This document shows, in pieces, positions 37,971-44,695 of a DNA stretch of 64,000 nucleotides (positions are counted from its first letter, which is position 1; every line of letters begins with the position of its first letter). This DNA comes from Flavobacterium sp. MFBS3-15 (GTDB taxonomy: Bacteria; Bacteroidota; Bacteroidia; Flavobacteriales; Flavobacteriaceae), in the NCBI RefSeq assembly GCF_026107645.2, contig NZ_JAPCHV010000022.1:1-64000 (forward strand). Direction: 5' to 3'. Made by a program: the position numbers and the translations under genes. The notes below the pieces were generated by a model, which saw only the letters and a program-made list of their open reading frames with translations, was not told the DNA's origin and did no database searches.

Positions 37971-39330
37971 ATGAAACTCCTTCCCAAACAAAAGAACGCC
38001 ATATACTACCTAAAGGATGCTGTTACAGAAGAAATCCTGTATGGCGGCGCGGCAGGCGGTGGCAAGAGCAGGCTCGGCTGCCTGTGGCTCATGGAAATGT
38101 GCCAGAAATACCCCGGCACGCGTTGGCTCATGGGGCGCTCCAAGCTGAAGCACCTCAGGGAAACCACATTAAAGACTTTTTTGGAAACGGCGGGTGAGTT
38201 AGGGCTGGCGGTACAGTTCCGCTATAACGCGCAGGAACACGTCATTTACTGGAACAACGGTAGCGAAATATTGCTGAAGGACCTGCACCTGTACCCCAGC
38301 GATCCCAACTTCGACAGCCTGGGTTCGCTTGAGATCACGGGTGCATTTATCGACGAGTGCAACCAGGTGAGCTATGCCGCCTGGCAGGTGGTCAAGTCGC
38401 GTATCCGGTACAGGCTTACGCAGTATAAACTGATGCCAAAAATGCTGGGTACCTGCAACCCGGCCAAAAACTGGGTGTACAAGGAATTTTACAAGCCGTA
38501 CCGCGACAAGGCGCTCGACCCGTACAGGTGCTTCATCAAATCATTGCCTGCCGATAACCCGTTCCTGCCAAAAAGCACAGTGGCCGCGATGCTGCGTTTT
38601 GACACGGTAAAAAGGGAGCGTCTCTATCATGGCAACTGGGAATATGACGACGACCCGGCAACGCTCATCGATGCCGACAGCATTGCCGATTACTTCAACC
38701 CCGTCCATATCGCTCCCGAAGGCAGGAAGTACATGACCATCGACGTGGCGCGCAAGGGCAGGGGACAAAACGGTGTTCCGCGTCTGGCACGGTTGGGTGT
38801 GCACACACCGAGAGGCGCTGGACGTATCGCCGATTGATATGATCGTCGAAAAAGCTGTCGCATTGCAAAAGCGGCACGGCATTCCGCGTACGCACATCAT
38901 TGCCGATGAAGATGGCGTAGGCGGCGGCGTGGTAGACTACCTCAAATGCAAAGGCTTCATCAACAACGCCAGGCCACTGGCAATAAAGGACGGCACAGGC
39001 TACATGACGCCCAATTTCGACAACCTTAAGAGCCAGTGTTCCGTTAAAATGGCAGAAAAGATAGTAAACCGTGAAGCAGTGGAGGTGTGCCATGACGACA
39101 GCATCCGCGACATAGTTACCGAAGAAATGGAGCAGGTGAAGCTAAGGGACATCGACAGGGACGGCAGGCAGGGTATCATCCCTAAAGACCGTGTTAAGGA
39201 ACTCATAGGCCGCTCCCCCGACGAGTGGGACAGCATCATGATGCGCTACTGGTTCGAACTCAAAAAGCCGGGGAAATTGGATGTGAGGTTTGTGGGGATT
39301 CAGAACAATTTTAACCACATAGGGACATAG
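37971..39330 (+). pseudogene. terL: terminase large subunit, interrupted by a frameshift
   Basis: The N-terminal part (288 residues to the stop at 38837) carries the ATPase: Walker A GGAAGGGKSR (25-34) and Walker B AFIDEC (D128-E129). The nuclease part continues in another frame. After MTIDVARKGR the expected DKTVFRVWHGW is read only if one G of GGGG (38761-38764) is skipped. It then runs through IIADEDGVGGGVVDYL and DEWDSIMMRYW to 39330. The joined protein would be about 453 residues, normal for the family. The lesion is a one-base insertion (or a sequence error); the context is not a known +1 slippery site. The final codons (HIGT, stop) come from a repeat element inserted at the 3' end. Confidence 0.85.
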
Positions 39331-39452
39331 GATTTTTAGGCTTAATTGTAAAGAGAACATATTTTCGCATAGATGAAGCAAAGCTTCATTCTATATGCTA
39401 CTTCAACTATTGCTTATTGAAAAATTAAGCCTATGTCCCTATTTGGTTAATT
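39309..39452. repeat. nested palindrome, 'ACCACATAGG' family, copy 1
   Basis: Outer arms: TTAACCACATAGGGACATAG with TTAGGCTTAA on the left, and TTAAGCCTATGTCCCTATTT plus GGTTAA on the right. An inner stem pairs GCATAGATGAAGC with GCTTCATTCTATATGC around AAA. It overlaps the last codons of terL. Such nested repeats are common in Flavobacterium genomes. Confidence 0.75.
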
Positions 39453-39484
39453 TTTAATTTGTTATACAAGGCGGCTTTCATCTT

Positions 39485-40213
39485 TTACATTCGCACCCCC
39501 AGCAACCACTTCAACAGCAACCCCACCGCAAAGGCAATGAATATGCTTATGAGCGTGCCTACCAGCAGGTATTCGGTTTTGATTTCCTCGTTTGAGGAAT
39601 TATAGCGCAGTATGCTTTTGCCGGTAATCAGCAGGCCGATGGCTTCATACTGCCCCAGGCACACCAGCAGGCAGATGATGAGCCGCTCGGTAATGCCGAT
39701 GTATTTCCCCGCGCTTATCAGTCCCGTACCGGCCCTGCCTTCGGAGGCAACCACCTGGTCCGACCATGGCTTGGTGGCCCTCGCGATTATGAATCCCGCA
39801 GGGTAGGTGAGGAACACCACACACGCCGCCACGATCCAGAAGCTGTCATTATTATAGAAATCGGCAATCGCTTCCCACGACGGCACCAGCCCGGCCACCG
39901 ACAGCCAGCAGGCGAGTATCACCGCGATATGGGCCATCTGGTCCAGCAGGAACGTGCGGAAATTTTGCGGCAGGTAGGATTTTCCCAAATCAATGAGGTA
40001 GTGGGTTGCCGTAACGACAAGCACCGTTTTCCAGTATTTCGGACCGATGAGCAGCAGCGCCGTTATTCCGGTAATGAGGATGTGCACGTACAAAAACCGC
40101 GACTTTACTTTATAGCGGTTGCGGTCTTCGATCCAGCTGCTTTTTTGCAGGAAAAAATCGCTGGTGAAGTGCGCGAGCAGCAGCTTGCACAGCCATATTA
40201 AATTATTTTCCAT
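39485..40213 (-). CDS. DUF3307 multi-pass membrane protein (cargo gene)
   Basis: 242 residues from ATG 40213; a TTG two codons upstream is an alternative. Six or seven hydrophobic helices are evident. Conserved-looking polar positions sit in the membrane segments: LLAHFTSDFFLQ near the N-terminus, THYLIDLGKS and LDQMAHIAVI. They have the His/Asp spacing seen across DUF3307 proteins. The function is unknown. It overlaps the SatD-family gene by 11 bp and is transcribed against all the surrounding phage genes, so the pair is a cargo (moron) operon. I infer it is the membrane partner or effector of the SatD protein. Confidence 0.8.
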   Translation of the reverse strand: MENNLIWLCKLLLAHFTSDFFLQKSSWIEDRNRYKVKSRFLYVHILITGITALLLIGPKYWKTVLVVTATHYLIDLGKSYLPQNFRTFLLDQMAHIAVILACWLSVAGLVPSWEAIADFYNNDSFWIVAACVVFLTYPAGFIIARATKPWSDQVVASEGRAGTGLISAGKYIGITERLIICLLVCLGQYEAIGLLITGKSILRYNSSNEEIKTEYLLVGTLISIFIAFAVGLLLKWLLGVRM

Positions 40214-40826
40214 GGGCAATGCGCTTTGTCAGGTTTTCAAAATCGTCCAGTAGGTTTTTCAATTCATCAAAGCGGGCTTTTTTGATGTGCTCGCTTATGG
40301 TAGGTTCGGATTTTTCCAGTAATGCTGCGATTTCTTTCTGGCTTTTCCCCGATAACAAATGATACATCGCGAATGCCTGTTTTGCAGATATGCGTCCCAA
40401 CAGGCTGTCGGTATAGCGTGCAATGAGCCCATAACTGAAGTCGGCTGCCTCCTCGCCGCAGTTTATCAGCAACAACTGTGATCCCTGCTTGCCGAATTTT
40501 TCAAACGTGCGCCCCGAGCTGATGAAAATTTCTTCCAAATTGCTGCCCAGGTGCCCTGTTTCGGTATTTACAGTTCCCAGGCTTATGCCCATGCGTATGT
40601 CGGTGCGCTCTTTTGCGCTGTAGGTAATCGCCTTCAGCCGGGCAAGGAGCATAAGCCTGTAAGCATCCGCACCCTCGGCAATCAATGCCTGGAAACTGTC
40701 GCCACGGTAAAATTCCACCCGGTTGGGCGCTTCAAACATATTTTCAATGTCATTCACCAAACCTTTAAAATCTTTCGGTTTTAATTTGGTGGAATTGACG
40801 ATATCTGCGGTGATGACTGCCTGCAT
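40203..40826 (-). CDS. SatD-family protein: cyclase-like core plus C-terminal HTH
   Basis: 207 residues. The first 115 residues follow the class III nucleotide cyclase pattern. D8 in ITADIVNST and D43 in YRGDSFQAL sit where the two metal-binding Asp would be. RMGISLGTVN (78-87) and ISSGRTFEKFG (about 102-112) match the R-x-G-I-x-x-G and N/S-x-x-x-R segments of cyclases. The C-terminus (about 158-190) is an HTH: SGKSQKEIAALLEKSEPTI. SatD is named from the Streptococcus sat operon; its biochemistry is unknown. It precedes and overlaps the DUF3307 membrane gene. Regularly spaced palindromes upstream suggest autoregulation. Confidence 0.78.
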   Translation of the reverse strand: MQAVITADIVNSTKLKPKDFKGLVNDIENMFEAPNRVEFYRGDSFQALIAEGADAYRLMLLARLKAITYSAKERTDIRMGISLGTVNTETGHLGSNLEEIFISSGRTFEKFGKQGSQLLLINCGEEAADFSYGLIARYTDSLLGRISAKQAFAMYHLLSGKSQKEIAALLEKSEPTISEHIKKARFDELKNLLDDFENLTKRIAHGK

Positions 40827-40860
40827 TTTTTATAATTCATCCAAATGTACTGTTTTTTTA

Positions 40861-40953
40861 AATAGGTTGTATACCCTAATTTTGTATAAATTAGGTTAAA
40901 TGGCCTAATTTTAATATAATTAGGTTAAATACCCTAATTCCATAAAAGTTAGC
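40861..40953 (-). promoter_or_regulatory. operator array of the SatD-DUF3307 operon
   Basis: Three 21-bp palindromes start at 40875, 40904 and 40933, exactly 29 bp apart: CCTAATTT-N5-AAATTAGG, CCTAATT-N7-AATTAGG and a degenerate third (CCTAATT ... GTTAGC). An extra half-site AATAGG ends at 40866, again 29 bp from its neighbour. They occupy the region just upstream of the SatD start (40826) and stop before the phage gene at 41024. Confidence 0.75.
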
Positions 40954-41023
40954 CTGTTTACCCTATCCAGGGATGGCCGGTTGCAATTTTAAAACAAAAC
41001 CTGCCACCTTCCATTACTGTAGT

Positions 41024-41781
41024 ATGAACATGCAAATCATACTACCCGAAAACATCAGCGAGATCACGCTGGGCCAGTTCATTAAATACGATGAGCTGCT
41101 GCAGCGTGAGCTGGACACCAAAAACTTCAACAGGCGCAAGATCGCCCTGTTTACAGGAATCCCCTTTAAAGACACAGCACGCCTGCGCCAGGCCGACTAC
41201 GACCGCCTGCTGCTGCAGATTGACACTGCGCTCAACACCGATGCGCAGTTTACCGAACGGTTTACCATGCACGGCATCGAGTTTGGCTTTATCCCGGATT
41301 TCGACAAAATTACCATTGGCGAGTTTGCCGACCTCTCGCAGCACGGCCTGAGTGCCGACACGCTGCACAGGCTCATGGCAGTGCTGTTTCGCCCGGTCAT
41401 AAAAAGCACCGACAGCAGCTACGCCATCATGCCCTATGACGGCACCGAAGAATATGCCGAAATGATGAAAGACATGCCGCTGAACTGCGTAAACGGCGCG
41501 CTGGTTTTTTTTTACAGTTTAGCGAGCGAATTGCAGGAAGCTACCCGGAAGTCTTTGACGGCGGAACTTCTGAGGGAAAATCCGCCGCCGAATTTTTCAG
41601 CCATTTCGGTTGGTACCCGACGATTAAAAAACTGGCTAAGAACGACATTCTCAAAATCCCGAAAATAGAAAAGCTCAACCTGCACGAATGCCTCATTTTC
41701 CCCGCCTGCGAAATGGTCGAGGCCAAAGTGAAGGCCGCCATACGCAAAGGAAGCCTTAACGCCATGACAACCCAATTATAA
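41024..41781 (+). CDS. phage tail-region protein, probable -1 frameshift product
   Basis: The ATG at 41024 opens MNMQIILPENISEITLGQFIKYDELL. In the zero frame the gene ends at 41668 (214 residues), with an uncharacteristic basic tail. A -1 slip on the T9 run 41505-41513 (codons GTT TTT TTT TAC; heptamer T-TTT-TTT) instead continues through FSERIAGSYPEVFDGG, FFSHFGWYPTIKKLAKND and KIEKLNLHECLIFPACEM. It ends at TAA 41781, overlapping the next ATG as TAATG. Total about 252 residues. Two products from one gene with a -1 slip is the habit of tail assembly chaperones (G/GT), which also lie upstream of the tape measure. A one-base deletion from a T10 run is the alternative. The family is unrecognised. 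Confidence 0.65.
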
Positions 41782-42236
41782 TGAACGGATATACACAGCT
41801 GCTTCGGCACATAAAACAAACCGGCCAGCCCCTGGTAAGCACCATTACGCAGGGCGACATAGCCGCACTGGACACTAATGACACCACCCTTTTCCCGCTG
41901 CTGCACGTATCGGTGGGCAATGCCACATTTCCTGCCGACGGCGTGGTGCGCTTCAGCGTAAAGATAGGGTGCTTCGACATTCGCGACAGCACCGGCGAAC
42001 CCAATCCCGATGCCTACTATGACAATGACAACGAGATTGACAACCTGAACGCCACGCTGGCCATACTCAACAGGATATGGCTGCTGCTAAAGCGCGATAC
42101 GGATGAAACCAACATATCAGTGTCAGGGATACCCGGACTGGAACAGTGCACCGAGTTTTCGCAAAACCTGCTTGACGGCTGGATCATGGCATTTGAGGTG
42201 GATACACCCAACATACTGATCAACCTGTGCGAATAA
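41781..42236 (+). CDS. phage tail-completion-like protein, unknown family
   Basis: 151 residues, coupled by TAATG to the frameshifted gene. Mixed alpha/beta: a helical start (YTQLLRHIKQTGQPL), strands (FSVKIGCFDIRDS, NISVSGIPGLEQ, WIMAFEVDTPNILI). Size, position and fold pattern resemble tail terminator or head-tail completion proteins, but no signature is decisive. Confidence 0.5.
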   Translation: MNGYTQLLRHIKQTGQPLVSTITQGDIAALDTNDTTLFPLLHVSVGNATFPADGVVRFSVKIGCFDIRDSTGEPNPDAYYDNDNEIDNLNATLAILNRIWLLLKRDTDETNISVSGIPGLEQCTEFSQNLLDGWIMAFEVDTPNILINLCE

Positions 42237-42266
42237 AGTAGCGGCTTAGTAATATCTAAAAAATTA

Positions 42267-42406
42267 TTTACCACATAGGAACATAGGGTTCATAGCAATA
42301 AGCCCAGGAGGCATAATCGCACATAGATGAAGCGACGCTTCAACTATATGTGATTCGAACAGGGCTATAATCATCGTCCTGCCGGCTATGTACCTACGTG
42401 GTTAAA
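42267..42406. repeat. nested palindrome, 'ACCACATAGG' family, copy 2
   Basis: Outer arms TTTACCACATAGGAACATAG and CTATGTACCTACGTGGTTAA; inner stem CACATAGATGAAGC / GCTTCAACTATATGTG around GAC. The architecture and length match copy 1 at 39309. Confidence 0.75.
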
Positions 42407-42441
42407 TTCATTTGGACAGCAAGTTAAAAAACTAAAAAAAT

Positions 42442-43452
42442 ATGAGTATAAAAACACTATCACCGCATTATGTCGCCATACCCCTCACCAACCCGCTTAC
42501 GGGCACTGTGTGCAGCAGCTACGAAATGCGCCTGTACATTTGGGAGGGCAGCAAGACCGCCGTGCCTGCCCAGCCCGCCTATACGATGACCAAGATCAAT
42601 GCGGCGGGGGCACCGGGTACGGATAAAGTGAACATTGCCCGCATTGTAAACGATTTTATAGAATTTGCCTGTGTACCGCAGGCAGGGACCGTATTGGCTG
42701 ACGGCAACAACCAGGTATGGGTAAAGCACGTGTGCTACTATGACGATGCCCCACAAACCCCTGCCCACCAGGAGGTAAATCTTGCCGTAAAAGGCTACGG
42801 CTATTTTGCCGAGGGCGAAAACCCGCAGCTGCCTGCCAATAAGGTACTGCTTTCGGGTGATGAGTTTAAAGTGAGCCGCAACGGACGCTTTGTATTCCCG
42901 GTTATGGTGGATGAGCCACCGGTACCCGAAAGGGTGCTTGTGGTGCAGGATTTTGTAAGGACATCGGGAATAAAATATACGGCTACGGTTACGGCTAATT
43001 TTCCGTATAACGATTCAGCGCTGTTTGTGAGGCCAGTAGGGAGTACGGAATGGGTTGCCGCAGGAAGTGCCGCTGCACCCGTTGTCCCCGCCACTATCGC
43101 TGCCCATGTTTTTGAGGTGATGGCTACGGCTTTCGATCCGGTAACATCAACCATTATCGAATCAAATATCTTTACCATAACAGCCTTAAAGATATATCTG
43201 GTAGACCCGGGAGACAACGGGCATTCCATCGCCGTATTCTTTCAGGCGAACATCCATGCTGCAAATTATGGACTTGAGATCTTCGGGCTTTCCGGGCCGG
43301 GATGGACCAATGTGTTTTCACAGCCCAATTCGCCGCTTCCGCATTCCTTTACCCCCACAGGCGCCTTTAAGGCGAGGGTGACGGCCAATGGCCATTATTC
43401 GAATGAAGCATCTTTTTCAATACCTCTTGCAGGCAATCTTTACATCCCTTAA
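42442..43452 (+). CDS. phage structural protein with Ig-like C-terminus, unknown
   Basis: 336 residues, beta-rich. The N-terminal 140 residues look like a virion subunit (YVAIPLTNPLTGTVCSSYEM). The C-terminal 180 residues have two Ig/FN3-like beta domains (VQDFVRTSGIKYTATVTA; ALKIYLVDPGDNGHSIAVFF). It is probably a tail tube or tail decoration component, judged by its place between tail genes. I do not recognise the family. Confidence 0.55.
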   Translation: MSIKTLSPHYVAIPLTNPLTGTVCSSYEMRLYIWEGSKTAVPAQPAYTMTKINAAGAPGTDKVNIARIVNDFIEFACVPQAGTVLADGNNQVWVKHVCYYDDAPQTPAHQEVNLAVKGYGYFAEGENPQLPANKVLLSGDEFKVSRNGRFVFPVMVDEPPVPERVLVVQDFVRTSGIKYTATVTANFPYNDSALFVRPVGSTEWVAAGSAAAPVVPATIAAHVFEVMATAFDPVTSTIIESNIFTITALKIYLVDPGDNGHSIAVFFQANIHAANYGLEIFGLSGPGWTNVFSQPNSPLPHSFTPTGAFKARVTANGHYSNEASFSIPLAGNLYIP

Positions 43453-43455
43453 GAC

Positions 43456-44024
43456 ATGAACATAACCGTAATATCCTATCCGCTACAACAGATAAATTAT
43501 ACCATAGAAGCCGAAAGGAGCTACCACGCCGGAAAAATGGTGAAATACCTGTGGGTGGATGTGGCCCAGGCCGTATCGGACGAATACATTGAAATAACAT
43601 ATAACGGTGTGGTAAAACGCTGCTGATTACGGATGAATGCCGCTATACGCCTATAGACATTGCCTTCCAAAACAGGGAAGGCGCGCTGCAGCTGTTCACC
43701 TTTTTCAAGGCGAAGAAAGATTCGGTAAGCATCGAGAGCGAAAATTTCGAGTCCAACCGTGCCATCGGCAGCCACCAGTTCATAAAATACAATGTGAACG
43801 CCAAAACGAAATTCACCGTAAACAGCGGCTTTGTAACCGAAGACAAGAACGAGGCCATCCGGCAGCTATTGTTGTCCGAAAGGGTATGGATGCTCAACGG
43901 AAATGAAGCCATCCCACTAAACGTTGCCACCAGCAGCCAGGAATTCAAAACCCGCCAAAACGACCGCCTGATCAATTACGCCATCGAGTTTGAGCACGCG
44001 TTTTATGAGAATAATACGGTGTAA
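43456..44024 (+). pseudogene. phage tail-region protein, frameshifted
   Basis: The start ATG 43456 (MNITVISYPLQQINYTI) leads to a stop at 43626 after only 56 codons. The evident continuation LLITDECRYTPIDIAFQNRE ... LINYAIEFEHAFYENN is in the -1 frame, up to 44024. Adding one A to the AAAA at 43614-43617 restores a 189-residue protein. The local codons (GTA AAA C) would be a poor -1 slippery site, so a deletion or sequence error is likelier than programmed shifting. Function unknown; it is the last tail gene before the repeat array. Confidence 0.7.
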
Positions 44025-44077
44025 AAGTCATAAAGTCATAAAGTCGGAAAGTTGCAAAGTAATAAAGTTTCGCTGCA

Positions 44078-44650
44078 GACCTCACCCCAAGTGTCACTCT
44101 TTCCAGTTAGTCCCCTCCCCGGCCCTCCCCCAAGGGGAGGGTGACGGGACGTAACACTCCTGCTGCAAATCAGATTGTCTTTAACGTATGGGTAAGTATG
44201 TTTGAGTGGTTGTCCATTCCTTTGTTTTGCCATTTTGGCTTTTATTCCCATGCCGAGAGATACTGGGGTGAGGTCTACAACAATAAGCACGTTCCCTCGG
44301 CACATTCCGTCACCCTCTCCTTTGGAGAGGGCCGGGGGAGAGGACTGAGTAGAGTAAGCACATAATCTCGGCACATCCTGGCTCCCCTCTCCTTTGGAGA
44401 GGGGTTGGGGGTGAGGTCTACAACCATAAGCACGTTCCCTCGGCGCATTCCGTCACCCTCTCCTTTGGAGAGGGCCGGGGAGAGGACTGACCAGAGTAAG
44501 CACGTTTCCTCGGCACATCCCGGCTCCCCTCTCCTTTGGAGAGGGGCTGGGGGTGAGGTCTACAGCATAAGCGCGTTCCTTCGGCACATTCCGTCCCCCC
44601 TCTCCTTTGGAGAGGGCCGGGGGAGAGGACTGACCAGAGTAAGCACGTTC
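44078..44650. repeat. C-rich hairpin repeat array 5
   Basis: The 671-bp gap 44025-44695 holds no gene. It opens with AAAGTCATAAAGTC-type direct repeats, then a variant hairpin (CCCTCCCC ... GGGGAGGG near 44110). About 150 bp of unique sequence follow, then five hairpins of the CCCTCTCC-TTT-GGAGAGGG type (near 44311, 44384, 44455, 44525, 44599), spaced 70-74 bp apart. Confidence 0.85.
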
Positions 44651-44695
44651 CCTGTAAGCAATTCGTAACCAACGAAAGGATAAAAAATAAACCCA

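Noticed and set aside
35326..38000. Leftward open frames with repeated SPALSRGEG / PHPRPLSKGEG peptides
   Set aside because: They are translations of the C-rich hairpin repeats, a well-known source of false proteins; no start signals, no conserved function.
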